DNA of 64,000 nt from Symbiodinium microadriaticum (lineage: Eukaryota; Sar; Dinophyceae; Suessiales; Symbiodiniaceae): NCBI GenBank assembly GCA_001939145.1, contig LSRX01000845.1, forward strand, positions 56,069 through 120,068, in the 5' to 3' direction. Shown here piece after piece: positions 39,601 through 54,600 of the stretch. A model generated the notes under the pieces. The model searched no databases and was not told the DNA's origin. It saw nothing but the letters and a program-made list of their open reading frames with translations. The number at the start of each line of letters is the position of its first letter. Within the stretch, counting starts at the first letter, position 1. The position numbers and the translations under genes were made by a program.

Positions 39601-42600
39601 CAATCATGTTCCAGAGATTTCATAGCGTCCCACAGCTGCTTTTCCTGCCGTGCATGCCACGTGCTGGAAGGTGCTGACTCGTGAATGTGCTCTAACTGCG
39701 GAGTTGGCAGAGGCCTCTTCGGTGCAGGCTTCAGTGATCGTTTCAGCCATGCTGACAGCCTTGAAGCTCGGGGTCATTACTGTAGGACTTCCACACTTTG
39801 GCTCTGGCGAGCCAGCCTCGGCAAAGTGCCATGTCATAAAGCGGCCTCGTCCGGCTACTCTGGCAGGTTCTCACACAGCACACGAGTGGCTTCTTGACGA
39901 GGGCGGGGCAGAGCAAGAAGTACAAACCTGCCAAGCACGAAGCAGAACAGGTAGGACACCATCAAACTCCAATTCACCCATTTCTGGGTCGAGCTAGCTC
40001 GGTCTCATGACTCATACCTCTGAGCCTTTAATCAACAAAACGAGCCAGCAGAACCGGCAGCAAGTGTTGGCGTGAAAATAAACATCTGCGAGAAATGCAC
40101 GTCGTACCTGCGAAAGCAACGCAAAGCCGCGTCAATCTTCAGCACGAAAGCCTGAATTTTAACCGCTTTTTGCCGCTAGCTGCGACCTGTAATGCCGAGG
40201 ACCATCCAAGTTTTGAAGCCATTCCTGGAGCTGGACCCCCATAGTAAACGACCATGCGCCCAAGTACTGTCCAGCACTGTCGTGTCAGTGTTAGCGAAGA
40301 TGATGAACCTGAAAATACTTGAAGCCCCACACTCTTCCTCGCGGCCGCGGCGGAACCTGAGCAACAAGTGCCGATTCACTAAGAGACATGTGCGTTGGAA
40401 GCACGTGAATGGTTGAAGCTCATTTGCTAATCATTTGGTGTAGTGGAGACGGCGGAGCACAGAGGATCACTACGTGCGCTTATGTCATCCTTTCAGCGAG
40501 CAGCGCAAGCTGCCCCGGCAGGAGCTTCTCGGGAGTTCCATCCGCAGCCCATGTCGATGGACGCACCTGGACATGACATGGCAGGTGATGCACTCGTCTC
40601 AACAAACATCTTGCTTTGTGGCATAAGCTGCTTGCTGGCTGCGCAGCAGCAGATACCAAGATGGCGTACTCCCCGGAGTCGTTTTCCAACAGCAGGGTGC
40701 CACCACCAAACCTCACACTGCTGACATAATTACACAAGCAGACAAGCTAATTGACGTGTGACTCCCGGCGAAGTAGTTCGCTCGCACTACCCACTTTCCA
40801 ACCACCGCTATCCGAGAGCGTTGGTGTGCTTCGATTTTCACACTGCAAGCTCTTGGCGCATCATGGCTAAGCGATGCGAACGGGATACTGTCCGAACAGC
40901 GCGGCTCACTCGGGTGGGAGTGATGGGTAACTGAAACCTCTCCACCCCGAGCATGGCTATAGAAGCGAGAGTTCATGCGACGACTGCAAAAAAAACTATC
41001 AGAGAAACAAAGGCAAACACTACACTCCGCGTGTCTCTAGGCGTACACATGCACTACACGACAAGCTAGTTGACATGTAATTCTCAGTGAACTAGTTCGC
41101 TCGCATTACGGACTTTTCCACCAGTCCACTATCCGAAAGCTTTGATGTGCATCGAACTTCGCACCTCAAGCTCTTGGCTTTTTGTGCCTGGCTAAGCGAT
41201 GCGAACGTGGTTCTATACTATACGAACAGCGCGGCTCACTCCACTTCCGCGTGCTGTTGCGCGGCACTCTCTGCGAGCTCCTCCGAACACCCACGAACAA
41301 ACGAGTTTTGCTACGACTTGTGGTTGTACTTGATCTCGCTTCTCTTGCTGTGCGAAAACTGTCCTGCTCGCCCTGCTCATTAAGCCACTGCAGCGAGTAC
41401 GGACTTTGGAACCTGTCCTGCTTAGCTTCTTGTAACTCCTCTGTGCGAAGGGTTGCAGCGTGTTCATCCGGGTGGGATGACACACACACACACACGTGCT
41501 GTGTGTGCGACCTATAAAGTCAGCGAGTTGCTGCTGAGACCAAGGGTTGGAGTACGTGGCATCCGCGCGAAGTAACCACTCGCTACCGGGAGGGAGAGGG
41601 CCCACCAACTTAACACACCAGCACAGATCGGACACCAACGATTGCCGGCGTACGCAGAAGGTTGGCGAACGGTAAGAGCTGGACCACCACCTTGCCCGTG
41701 CCCTGGCAGTAAGCTTTGCGAACGTGCGCCGGCGCCAGCTGGAGTCGCCACTTTTTTTGAAGCTTTTGGCCGAACTATGGCTATAACACATCTCTGGACA
41801 CCGAGTCTCGCCATCAGTGGATGTTCTGGCCCATGAGTTCTTGCATTGCGAATGTCCATTCAATTCAAGGGCTCAAGCAAAAGTGTTCGAACACTGATTC
41901 CCGCGTCAAGGACTGGCTGGGCCCATTGAAAACGCGAATAGGGGTGCTCGGATGGTCCGGTGAGCTTCGGCAACGCGCCTTCGTTGGGGTCCCAAACATT
42001 CCCAAACGCACCCCGACCTCAGCCAGAACGCGGCTGCCCGAGTTGGATGTAGACGTGCCTCCAACACGCGGTCCGGCACATGGTCATACCACAGCTGACC
42101 TTGGCCTGCCTGGAGCCCACGAATTGCCAAGCTGGGTGCACCTGTTTTTCTCCACCACCAAAACGGACGCGGTGAGCGCACGCCCTTCCGGTGACGGTGC
42201 TGGTGTCGTGAGGCACGGAAACCTCGCGACCTTTCGAGCTGAACACTGCGCCACCTAACTAACACGACGTCGCCAGCTGCTTGGGGAACCTGCAGGACGT
42301 CGGCAGCCCTAAACCCGATGCGAACTGGCTGGATTGTCACTGAACGGACGAGGGGGGTGTGATGCTCTCGGCCTGGATATCACAACGCAAGCTGAATGGC
42401 AAGGGCTCCAAAACGAGGTGACCCACGCTTGGAGCATACTGAGCCTGAAGGGCTGCAGCGATCTGCTGTGGATTGGCTTTGAGAGCATCACCGAACTGTT
42501 GCACGGTGGTTCTTCTGGACGACCTAGATGCGCCGCTGACTGCGAGGGGTTATAGGGACTCAACCGAACTTCGGGGTTGCGAACTTTCGCAGGGGGCCGT

Positions 42601-45600
42601 GTTGCCTCGGATGCGGCCTGGCGAGTGCTGGTGCTGGCGAACACGGGTAAGCGCTCGAGAAGTCGGGGACTAAACCCGAACAACCGCTTGGGCGGGGAAG
42701 TTCTCTGCAAGTCAAGGGTTGCTGAGTGCGATGCCGGCGTGTTGCACGGGCCTTGCTCGGACCGGCGATCCGGGTAATTGCCCTAGTTTGCTGAGCTGGG
42801 CTCCATGGCTGTAAACCGTCAAAAACACCTGGAAAAGCCATCAGGCGAGCACCTCATGCCGGTCCGGCGAGTTCACGATCTTGTCCATGGCTGTCTCGAG
42901 CGAGCCTTCGGACCGCAAGTGAAGTGCGAAGTCCCACGAACATTGCTTGTAGTGTGCAGCGATTTCCCTTCGCCAAGGCCGCCATCCGCACTGGGAGCAA
43001 CGCGCACGGCACGGTCCGCTATGTTCCAGTACTGTTGCGGCGCTGTTGGGAACGGTCGTCCGTCCGGTGCGAGCGCCGGCAGTGCGGCGATCGGAGGCCA
43101 CACTGTCGGTGCGACTGCGCACCTGGCTCGCCGCTCCAGGTGCTACAAGCGCCCTTTGCGACCGGTTCTCCACGAACAGGACGGCTGGTTTTGACGTGGC
43201 ACGTGCAGGTTGCGGCGAGCTCGGCGTGGTACGACGAACTCGAGGAAGCCGGCATTGCCTTTGGCGTGTTTTTGACTGTCACAGGCTGCCGCTTCGGCGG
43301 CCCGCCCCCGGACTGGAAATGAGAAGGCACCGGAGTATGAGCCGGGACGACAGGCATCGCAAGGGTCAAGCTGCTGTGGGTGGACGCTTACATGTCCCAA
43401 CGGAGCACACGTAGTAGGCGAACTAGCCGTCATCGGTGGCCGCCGAAAGAGCTGGCATCGGCGGTGGGGATGCCTTGACCCTCAAGCCGGGTGGCGAGGC
43501 CAACCCCCCCAACTGTGCTCATCCGGGAGACGATCCAAAGGCTCACTGCCCGAACCGGCCAGGCGGCCATGGCAGCACTGCTCCCCACCCCGGGCCTTCA
43601 AAGCTATAGAAGCAAACATCAGTTCATGCGATGACTGCACAAAACTATCGCAAAACTCGAAAGTGCCACTAAATGCACACGTGCACTCACCAAAAACTGA
43701 AGGCTGCATTGCAGAAGTTAGGCTTCCAACTGCTGCAGGAGCCTGCAAACCTGGAGCTTGCAAAACGGATACTTTGGTCGGCACAGCGATGCCACGAACC
43801 AGACCTTGTTCGACCATTTGCACTCCGCCAACCAGAAGCCACCTTGTTGCGATGCCATGCAATTCTGAACAAGCCACATGTTGTCATGACAATTTATCGA
43901 CTAAAGCCAGTTAGTGCGTGGACAGGCCCAAACTGTGCTGCTCGCAGTGAAGGTGGCCGCCATGCTCCTGATCACGAACTCGCCAGGCAGATATCGAACA
44001 TCAAGGACTGTATCCGTTCTGCCAGTCCTGAAACGAAAGCCACAACCTTGGAAACTCGATCCGACGCACGCGACCGCCTGCTGCGCATTGTTGCCCAAAA
44101 CTCAACGATCTGACCACCGCCAGAGTGTAGATTTGCAAGGCCTTTCTCAGAACTCCAGGCGAGAATGTGGGAGAGGTCCTGCAAGAATGAACTGAAGGCC
44201 TCAACGCTGAAAGACAGGCATGCGACTCAGCCTCTATTCGGGCCAAAAGAGATGCAAATTTCAACGCGGAGCTGTGGCGAAGATTCACCAGAACCTCTCG
44301 CAAGGCAACATCATCATGCTGTCAGGCGTGTTCAATCGCCTCGGCAGCTTTCGAGTCATCAGTGTCCCATGAATAGTATGGACCTGAACATTGGCCAGAA
44401 GTTCGAGTTTTTTGCAGACTGGGATTTGGCCGCCTGGAGAGGGCTTCAAGCACACTCTTCGCACGGTGGCACTGACTCCCGTCGTGCTGCGGCACAAGGT
44501 CACCTCGAAGAAAGACAGGTGACTGGTGGCGGCCTTGCTCCGATTATGGGGCGCACTTGGAGCCGTGTTGGGCCATCGCACGGCCGCAGCTCGTCACCTG
44601 TGAGACAGCCTCTCGGAGGAACGGTTATCGAAACCGGGGTGCGGTGCAGCTGCTGTCGGGTGTTCGAGAGATCAAACCGAGCCTGCGCTGTCGGGAGCTC
44701 CGTCCGAGCGCCAGAAGCTGTAGCGCCTTATTCCATGACTCTCATCTACACAGGGTCCCAATATGTTCCAATTTCCAATTCCATTGAGTTTCTGGCTCCA
44801 GCAAAGCGCTGGGCACCAATCCACGCAAGAAGCGAGATGGCACCTGTCAGCAAAGAACGCCGCTGAATGTGTAGAAACCGAGCTTGCTTACAGCCAAGGG
44901 ACAAAACATTGCCGACCGAGGTCTGCAACCACTTGCCGATAGATTAGGATGCTCGGTGCCGGCCTGTCAAGATCTCTTTCGGCTGTGTCACACTCTGTCA
45001 AGGCGGACGGGGGCTGGACGGGTGGAGCTTGTCCAAACTTCCTGTCGCTAGGCTCCAGCTTGCGGTCCTGAGCTACTTCGGTGACTGCAGGGACAGGGAA
45101 CACCACAGGAAAACAAGAAACCTGGGCACAGGTCTCTCTCCGGTATAGCGGCACTTCACCATCCTCACAAACGTTCACAAGAACCCTTTCGCTGTCCGCA
45201 AGCTGCAGTGTCGTGGACAGGTGACCCTGCCTTTGCCTTTGCTCAGGACATGGGTTACAATACGCGAGCACCAAAAGTATTTGGGCTTCGTCAAAACATG
45301 AATGCATTTCGCTTCTGTCCTTCTTCACTCTTCACATTGATTGACACTTTGCACAGAAAGCCCGGCTTCAGCAGGCCACATCGAAGTACAGTGCCTGTTG
45401 TGTTAGTTATTGAGAGACATCCAACCACCTGTCTTTTTGATGGGCATTGACATACAACATGGCTCCACGTAAGATCCATTCACGGACAATTCGCAGTAGC
45501 TGCATACAAAGCTCATGTCCTGTGGCACGCAGAAGCTCCATCTGCTGTCCTTCATGCTCAGACTCTCTGACTGTACAACACATATCGAGAGATGTGCTGC

Positions 45601-48600
45601 ATTCGCGCGTTCATCTTATGCAACCTCGAACCTCGCAAAACTCCTTTCGTGATATGCATGGCCCGCAAACTCTTGTCTGCCACTTTCTCTACAGGTATCA
45701 TGGGCTTTACAAGGACATGACATGAGAGCCGTCCGAACAGAAGGCCAAGCACCGGTAAAATTGACGTCCGTACCTGCTCCCGCATGAAGAATCTTGGCTG
45801 TGCACGTGCAGGCTAGCACTTATTATCTCGTGCAAGCGAGCAAGCTGGACTCAACGATGTCGTAAACCTCGCAGTCATGACCGACAAACCTTTGTGGTCT
45901 TGTGCCCTGAGTCGCCTCTGCAACCGGCGGATCGCGAGAAGCCAAGACCTCCACACGTTTGTTGTCTTTCAGAGGCCACGAGCCAATCTAAGGAGACATT
46001 GCTCTGCTGTCTCCTACATCGCGTACTGATTTGGAGCGCGAAGAAGCACTTGGACGGGACATGACTTCCACGGCAAAGCTCAATCATGTGCCATTCCCTC
46101 CCACCTGGCCCGGCCCCGACACTTTTAAGAAAGGGCGAGATACTGTTGATGATATAAATCCTGCACTTCTTTAAGGACCCTAAACTATGGGAATTAGTTT
46201 TTCCTTATTGTGGGTAATGCAGGATTTATATCATCAACCGTAGCGCGGCAGACTTCGACTCTGGTCAGAACGACGGAACCTGCAACTCGCATATCATTAT
46301 ACAATTATATATCAGTTATGTTCTACTTGTCTGGCCTCTTTGAGCTGACGCATTGACTCCTGCGCACTCAGTGCAAGATTCAGACTGCACTCTGAGCAAG
46401 CCAACACTTCGAGTGGCAGACCTCCAAGGGCAAAGCCCTACCGCAAGTTTTGCAGTCTATTCAGATTATTCAGTGCACGTACATCCATTGCAATCGCCCT
46501 TGCCATTCTGCTCGATTGCTGCTTGGTTTAGTGTAGGACAGTGTAGGGATTGTGAGATCTGAGGCCGTTGCGATGAACCCTCTCCCTCATCCGGATGATG
46601 CTACATGAGCACATACAGCCAGCCCAGGCCTCAAAAACCAAGTTCACTCTCAACCGCCAGTGCTGGAAAGGCTTGGCTCCATCGAGGCTTCTGTTCTTGG
46701 GGCCGTTATGAGCAAGGACAGCGGCCTCCACCTGCACCACCAATATCAAACGGGCCTCATCGGACCTGCACTCTTCGCAAGGCAACAGTGCAAAAAGAAC
46801 GGACCACATGACAACGGACAAACTGTCTGAGCGAGATGCGACATCTCTTGAACATGTAATCGTCCTGGGTGCCGTCTGTTCTGGTTACAGGCTACATCGC
46901 ATTCCATCCGGATCCAAGTCTGATGCCAGAGATCCGCAGTGGTGAGAGAATGTGTGCCAGCCTCAAGACAAGAGCATAGAACGGTTCACATCTGCGGTGG
47001 TTAGGCCGTTTTCCTGCCGACACCCCTGGTCTCTTGACACCCCTCCCTACTGTACCCACCCGACCTGCGACCCCAGCTGCGACAGTCAAGGTGGTGCCGC
47101 TCTGTCTGGTATCGTCCCACACCCTGCAAATCGACCCGCGGGGGCGTTGCACATACAAACCTGCGTGGCTTGTGGCAGACCTCTCTCAAAGATTTCCACA
47201 TCGCTTGTCCCACCCGGCTCAAATGTTAGCAAGTTGGATGTGAGTTTCCATCGCCGTCGTCAGCATCCTCATCATGATCGCGTGTTTCCCTCGCTCTCAC
47301 TTCCTCTCTGTCCCGTTCTGCTACCCACCGCGTCCCAGACTCGCCGCCCCGCCCTCTCCATTTGCAGGTCGGCCTGGGCCTGAGCCTGGGCCATCCCACG
47401 TTGCTGATGCACGCTCCGCGTTTGCCAACTTCCAACCAGACCTGACACACTTCGGGCAGGAAAACGGTAAGCGGTGCCGCTCGAGAAAGTTCGCATCGCC
47501 GCCATGTATGAAATGCCATATCATGCCATATCCGATGTTGACAAATGCCTCTTCTTATGCTGTGGAAGAGATCCACCCTCACGCTTCAAACGATCCTGCC
47601 GGCCTGAATGCTTCTCGCCGTCTCTGCTTCGCTTGCGCTTTGGACAATGTGAAGACTCTGTAAAAACACGGTCGAGGAAGCCCGAACGACCAGTGTCCAT
47701 GTTCATGGCTGTATGCACCGACCGACTTGCCCTTCCTTCAGTTCCCACTGCAGTGGACGACATACAATAATCCTGCGAGGACAGCACTGAAGCATCGTAC
47801 ACACGAAGCCCACAGGCTCCAGCCACTTCTCGTTGTCCGCAAGCTTGGCCGGTTCAAACCTTATGATACAAAAACGATCTGTGCGCACAGCCGAAACAGC
47901 CTGGTTCTTGCTAAGAGCTTGGCAGGCGTCCACTCAACCTGTGGATAAAGGACGTCGCCGAAGGAGTGGCATGCTATCTGCTCACATGCTTGGAGCTTTG
48001 CGAACTGTTTGGATCGTCTTCAAGACTTCGAGTATCCATCTCCCATCCTTGTCATTCAGACATGTTCAGACTTCCTTGTGGCATGCTGTGAACTTTTCAG
48101 AGGCGAAGAATTCAGTCACACAGGCGGCTCAAAGAAAATGCAAAGTGCAAACAGCTGTCCAATATGCTTCGATTCAGAAGGGTTCTGAACTTCATGCTGC
48201 ATACGTCCTACATGTCCTACATATTGATCAGTCGCGGCATAAGCCTCTTCGTCTTCGTTGGGCAAGAGGCTTTGTTCAGAGGGTTACCCGCCTGTTGCAA
48301 AAATGGCAAAATCTCATCATCGGACTCGCTTGTTCGGCGGATGTACACACCAACAACACGCATCAACTCACAGTTGTGCTGGATCTTGAGCGTGGTTTCA
48401 CAACTGCTCTTCGGCATGTTCGCAGTCCCTGGAAGTTACGGCACGACGGACGAAACCACTTGTCTTTCACATAACGTGCTCATTGGCGGTGGTGGTGTGC
48501 GCTTACGTGTGTGTACTCTGCCGTTGGCATCTGGATCGAGCGCGTGCTGTGCTCTTCACTCGGGAATGCACGCTAACGCGTGTCTAGCTAGGGTGAATGG

Positions 48601-51600
48601 TTCTGGTTAGGTTGGGCCTCTGTTGGTGGGCACCAGTCAAAGTCAATTCTACCCCGACCCTTCTGCCAGCCCTCCTTCATTCTGCAAAAGTTTTGGGCGA
48701 GTCTCGTCTCCACCGTCACTCAACTGACGGACTCCGGCCAAATGTGCGAGAAAGAATTCAACATGTCGACGTGCACTGAGAAATACGAACAGTTTGAGGA
48801 TGCTTGAGGTGAATCATGGAAGGCGCCGTTCCGAAAGCTCCGCGGGTCTGTTTAACTGTGGACCGTGCAGATCCGTGCAGCCTGTCTTGTGAATGTCATC
48901 TTCCGCTACAGTCTTTACTTGTGGACAACGGAGGGAAACTGGATCAAAGGCATCTTCCTCGAAGGGATACGGAGGGCACCGAAGTGCGCCGACAAGCTTC
49001 ATCAGCTCCCAGTCGTAATCTGCCGAGACCACAAGAAGGCTACAACGCGGAACGGCTACGCACTCAAAGTCGGCCAGGGCTCTCTGAAGGTCATGGTGGT
49101 GGCCGACAATCCGCTTCCATGTTCGGTGTGCCGACACCTGCGACGAAGCACCCGGACCAGAGCATTGTGCGCGACACTGGACTGGAAATTGCTGCAGCTT
49201 CCTCTATGTCAGAGCAGTGTACATCGGCACGCCCGAAAGCATCTTGAAAGTCCTGCACCGGCAATCACCGCCACTGCCGCGCTGAGTGTTTCATCGAGCT
49301 GGACTGGCATCTCTCCTTGTTCTCAACGGCCCACTCGGGTATCAGAGACATCCCCTGACCCTTGACCTGCCAAATCCGGCCGGCCAACAGGTGCAGCCAC
49401 TGTGGGAAACAGCTTTTCAAGCCTTGTAGCGTCCCAGATTGACAGAAATCTGCCCACTGCTCTCCTTCGGCCCATTCCTGCCCAATTCTCTCATGACCGG
49501 CGCACGGAAGCACATGTACTACTTTGTCTTCGTTTGGGGTCGGGACGTCACTCGAGTAAGCCAGCCCTGGAAATCTTCTCCAGACTGCGGCTGGCGCCAC
49601 TCGGGCTTCGGCTCTGCAACCTGCTATGGCTATGGCTATGCAAGCTCGACTTCTCTCTGGGCCTGGGCGGTGCGGCGGTGCCTTTGGGACGTAGTCCCCT
49701 GGTTCAGCCGGAAGCTCAGCCTCACGGCTCCAAGTCTCCAGTGCACAAATTCAGCAAGCATGAAGACTTCGCCAAGGCATTCACCCACTCCATGTCCTGT
49801 GACATCAGGTACGTCCCCTCGTGCATACTTTCCAGCGTGCACAGCACAAAGCCTGGAAATCTTCACCACCGTCTAAGCCATCGATCGTGCCTTCACACGA
49901 GACATGTTGCAGAATGTGCTGTCTCGCAGCCCCACATCAGTCGCCTCTGAACGTTGCCACCCATTCGACCTCAAGGCACCGTAGTCCCTCACATCAGGGT
50001 TGAGTTCTTTCGGGTTTTGATTTCTCTCTCTACATGACGGTCAAAGTTGGTGTGCTAGCCATGTCATGCTACCCGGCTGCTACCCAAGGCCCATATGCCA
50101 TAATGCTTTAGCAAAATCAGGCATTGAACATGCTCACGGCAGTGGGAAACCCAAGACCTGGAAGGGAAATGATGGGCAAGAAATACGCAACGGATCCCAG
50201 AAGCCCAAAACGAGGAAATGAGGAGATCATCTGAGAGGAGCGTGTAACTGAAGCGCAAAACGTTTAATCAGGGAAAAAATGAGCCAACGCTCTAAACGGA
50301 AAAGGGAGTGCTGGTGGGAAGCCCAGAGCTGCAGGTGTTTGAAGGGGATCTTGAGCAACAGGCCAAATCAACAAAATAATTGTAGAGCAGTTGTGAGGAA
50401 GCCCAGCATCCTAAGATCGTGAGGTCCTAGAAAGAAAATACATGCGACCCCGCCCCAAGAACATGGTGGCTGGGAAGCCAAAACCCCTTGAGGCATGGCA
50501 TCGGCGACGAGCCCAAATCCACGCTGTTTGAAGGACTGTGGGAACAGAATCACCTCCTACAAAAAAGCACGGGAATAAACTATCGGTGGGGCGGGACAAT
50601 CATATCTTAATTACAACCCGTGTCCCTGCTTTGAGCCACGGACTCTTTGCAGAACATGGTCGGCCTCAGAGGAAATCGAGCATGCCAGCATTTGTGGAAG
50701 TGCCAGCACCTTACAGGCCACTGAGGTGGTGGCTTTGGATTTGTGTTCACGCAGCCACTTCGCTAGGACACTGCGTCGGCCTGCAATTGCCCTACGAATA
50801 TTTCACGGTGTCAGTGGGACATGTTCTGCACGAAGCTGCCGCGCTTCGTTGAAAGACAGGCCTTCGAAAACGTCAAAAAGCTCGAATTCGCAAATACCGA
50901 GCCTCGATATTCTGCCGATAGTTCTGTGGACGCTTGTGTACAGGCTTCAAGTTGAATGAATGCATGCATCAATCGGTGAAAGCATGTGACGCATGCGGAA
51001 AGCGTGCAGGGATCCGTGGAAACTCGATCGCGAACAAGGACACAAACAAGGCGACTGCTTCGGAGTTGACGTGCCTGAAAGGGAAAGCTGGCTTTGGACA
51101 GCAGGCCATGAGCCAAAAGCAGATTTAGTGAAAAGGCATATAAATTACTTGGACTCCTGCTGTCCTTTTTCGTAAACCACCTGCGAAAACAATGTGGGCA
51201 CCGTTGGGCACCCAAGAGCGTGCAGCGGAGGCACATCGGATGTGGGCCTGTGGTTCACATTGAGGAAGGCCTGCTAGAGTCTAACGAACGATTCAAGATG
51301 CGAATTGAACCGTGCCCTGCCTGAGCAGACAGGAAAATTGCGGCGCTTCGGCTTGTGAACTCCAGCCTGAGATTGAGATTCACGCCGGAAGGCACGGACA
51401 GATCGAGACTGCAAATGACTTCAAGATAGTCTGCCAGTCTGGCCCATTCGTGCCGTAGATCAATGCGAGGAAGGCATGGGCCCGGCAGCCGGAGACCTCC
51501 AAGTGACAGCGACACACAGCCATGGAAAGCAGCCTCTACGGCGACCAGCAAATCCTCCTTCTTCTTTGCTGCCACCTGCTTTGCACAGAGGGCCGAGGGC

Positions 51601-54600
51601 ATGCAATGCATGCAACACTAGATTCCAAAAGGTGAGTGTCCTTGGCCCAGTACAGCAGCATGTCGGTAACCTCGATTCAGATGTTTCTGCCATGCTGCTA
51701 TATGAGCACAAGTGCTAGAGTGTCATGCCTTACCCTCCAGCACGTCTCGAAGCTCAGAATGAAGTCCTTGGAGCCTCCTGGGCTCAAAGCAGCAAGCAGC
51801 ATCCAAAAGAAGATTCGCAGAGCTGCCGCAGAGGCTACGACAGGACCTCCTGGCCAGCCTTGTCTTCCGTCGGCAGCCCTCGCACCTGCCCGCCAGGCCA
51901 CTCTTGTCAGTCGACCGTCAGCATCTTCCTGGCACTCTCAGACTCTCCTTCCTCTCCGTGCCTTAGCCTCCCAGCGAGCACCAGCCCTTTCCAAGTAGGC
52001 CCCAGTCCTCAAATGCACGTCTGCTTCCACGCTACTGTGCGCAAGGACACAATCCAAGTCCTGGCGTGCTGCACGAGGAAAAGCAAATACGCTTGCACAC
52101 CTGTAGCGTTCCGGCTGCAAGCTTCTTGTAGCGAATCATAGCGACATGACTGAGCCGGGGGCGAGTCGCAAGCCGGACCAAATAGAGGATAAGCCCCTGT
52201 TCTGATGCGGCAGACTTGCCCTCTGCGGAATTAGCCCTTCGCTTTGGGACCTCATTCGCACTGCCCGGGTGGCCAGGATCTTTTTCGACAGCGACCTCGC
52301 TGCACTATCTCTGTGTGTGTGTGTGTGCGCGTGGGTGGGTGTGTGTGTGTGTGTNNNNNNNNNNNNNNNNNNNNNNNNNNNNNNNNNNNNNNNNNNNNNN
52401 NNNNNNNNNNNNNNNNNNNNNNNNNNNNNNNNNNNNNNNNNNNNNNNNNNNNNNNNNNNNNNNNNNNNNNNNNNNNNNNNNNNNNNNNNNNNNNNNNNNN
52501 NNNNNNNNNNNNNNNNNNNNNNNNNNNNNNNNNNNNNNNNNNNNNNNNNNNNNNNNNNNNNNNNNNNNNNNTTGGGTGGGTGGGTGGTGGCATCGCGAGG
52601 CCCACCCGATCACACTCCCCTTCAGGAGGATCTATTCCGTTCGTTTCATAGCTTTTTCAAGCAGTTTCTATTGTTCCAAACCACGCTTTTCCAAACAAGT
52701 CGGGCTGCTGTTTCGTTGTTTTTCGTCAGGAAATTGCAATGGTTTCTAAAGTACCTCACGTGTACAACCAGCCTATGTTTTCGAAACAAATCATTTTTCC
52801 CCTGCCTGCAGCCGCCCATAGTCAGCTAACATCCTTCATCAGGTGGGGAGCAGTCACCTCATTCCTTCATTCCTTACTGAGCGCCGGCAAGTATGCTTTC
52901 AGAAGAAACTACAGTAGCTTCGAGTCTTGTTGGAGTGAAGCCACCCACTGCGTTCGCATGATCGGACGATGCTATCGCACCCACACTCCCGCCTTCTGAA
53001 CCCCTCACCTCCGCATTCCCGCCGAAGGCCGGCACCCGTACCACCGTCTATATGCACTATATTAATATGCCCGCTGTGTACAGCAGACTCCCAGGCAGGG
53101 TGGTCATGCTTTTTCCTATGGCAGCATCCTCCCAGCGCCGGGGACGGGTGGTGCCCCTATGAGCATGTCACCATAGCAAATTAGCACCTTAGCATGCTCC
53201 TTTGCTGCAGACTTCAAAACGATATGACTCAAAAAAGCACCGTGGGGCGGTTTCGATAAATTTGTCGCATACTCAACGCAACGGTCGGTCATGTCGGTCC
53301 TTCCAGCCCCGTGCGTGAAAACGCAGTGCCGGCAAAGCGCGTCAGACTCGGGGGTCGCACGTCTGCCCCGCCCCTCCCTCCCCGGCTGTTCGTGCACAGT
53401 TATGGGCTGCTTGTAAACTGTATGTCTTAGGTGATATGGAACTAACCGGCAATTGCCACACCTTCCGTCGACATGTTCCCGTACCACGAGCAGCGCAATT
53501 TAACTTTTCGCAGGGTATGGAAGGCCGCACAGCTCCCAAAGAGTGAGTTTATGCACGGTATTCACCTCTGTCTCCGGCAGGTGCTGGTTCGGGTGTGAGT
53601 CATTGCCCGGACTTTGTTCCCCAACACCGGGAGGGCATTGTCTGAGTCTTTGGCTGGGTGCAGGGTGCCCAGCTTTACCATCGCTCCCGCCATGACTGCA
53701 TATCACCGGCATGTCGCAGGCTGAAAGGCTGGCTGAGAGCATCTTGACATGGTGTGCACATCCGAATGCAACGGTGGCTTTCTTCAACTCTGTGCGAAAC
53801 CACTTCGAGCTCACGACATCCAACAGCAAGCGGGTCGTGTCCAGCAACACCTGATTTAAGGTCAAGCCTTGTGAGCATCTTCGATAGACACGGGCAGGCG
53901 CTTGCTTGAACACATTGATGATCGCTCCGCGCTTAGCCAGAGCACTTGCGAATGATGTCGGTTGGAAGGCTTCAAGCTTTAAGCCCGGCATGTCCCAGAA
54001 ATGAGATGGCTGCCTGTCCACTTGCAGTGGCGTAGACCGATTGTAGTTACTCGAGGTGGTAGAACTTACTAGTGAAATAGCTACCGCCGCTGCGTCTGCG
54101 ACTCTGGGCTTGAATACCTTCCGTGGACTGCGACACATGGGACATTTTCTGAGGTGTGGGCTCTCGGTGAGCGCAGGAGCTCGTTGAAAAGCAGCCTGAG
54201 AATCGAAGAACAAAGCAACATAAGGCAACTGACATTCAAGTGGGCTGCTCTGCTCACTGCACTGGAGCTCCGGCCCTGCCGGTGTGGCCAAGTGATTTCG
54301 GTCCGGTGCAGGTACAGCACTCGGCGGTCCCGTAACCGCTGCCTCGCTATGCACGACAGGTTGCACTCTCTTCCCAACTTTCCGCCGTTCCTCGTGACAT
54401 GGCCTGCTTGCTTTGCCATTGTCCAGGCTCGAAAAGCGCGGCATCTAGCACTGCCTGCGCCGTGCAAAGTAGAATCAGGAAAGGCGGCAGTGCAGGAGAG
54501 ATGCTAGTCTGCGAGTGAGTAGGAAGCGAGACATTATGCCACACAACTTATCGAGAGGTCGAGCATGCAGCAGAATGCGGATCCGGTGACGAACCTTCGA

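Larger units (their letters stand above)
34743..53499. other. Central region of the giant gene, exons not resolved
   Basis: This 18.7 kb separates the LLFNELLRSPR exon from the YLERTEDLPHLLW exon, a segment that spans several hundred residues in family members. Short exons must be present. Only weak candidates are visible, on both strands (for example minus 51,255-51,480 with DLRHEWARLADYLEVICS; plus 43,673-44,113, an unrecognised helical frame). The stretch 41.5-43.6 kb is richer in G+C and could be a foreign or repetitive insert. Confidence 0.4.

Noticed and set aside
42841-43173. Zinc-finger-like CSQCGWRP...HYKQC on the minus strand
   Set aside because: Single pattern in a GC-rich region with open frames on both strands; not enough to call a domain.
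52216-52829. Long frames across 52.2-52.8 kb
   Set aside because: They exist only because N bases contain no stops.
53500-54444. 314-codon minus-strand open frame as a single gene
   Set aside because: It runs through at least two introns of the giant gene; only parts are coding.
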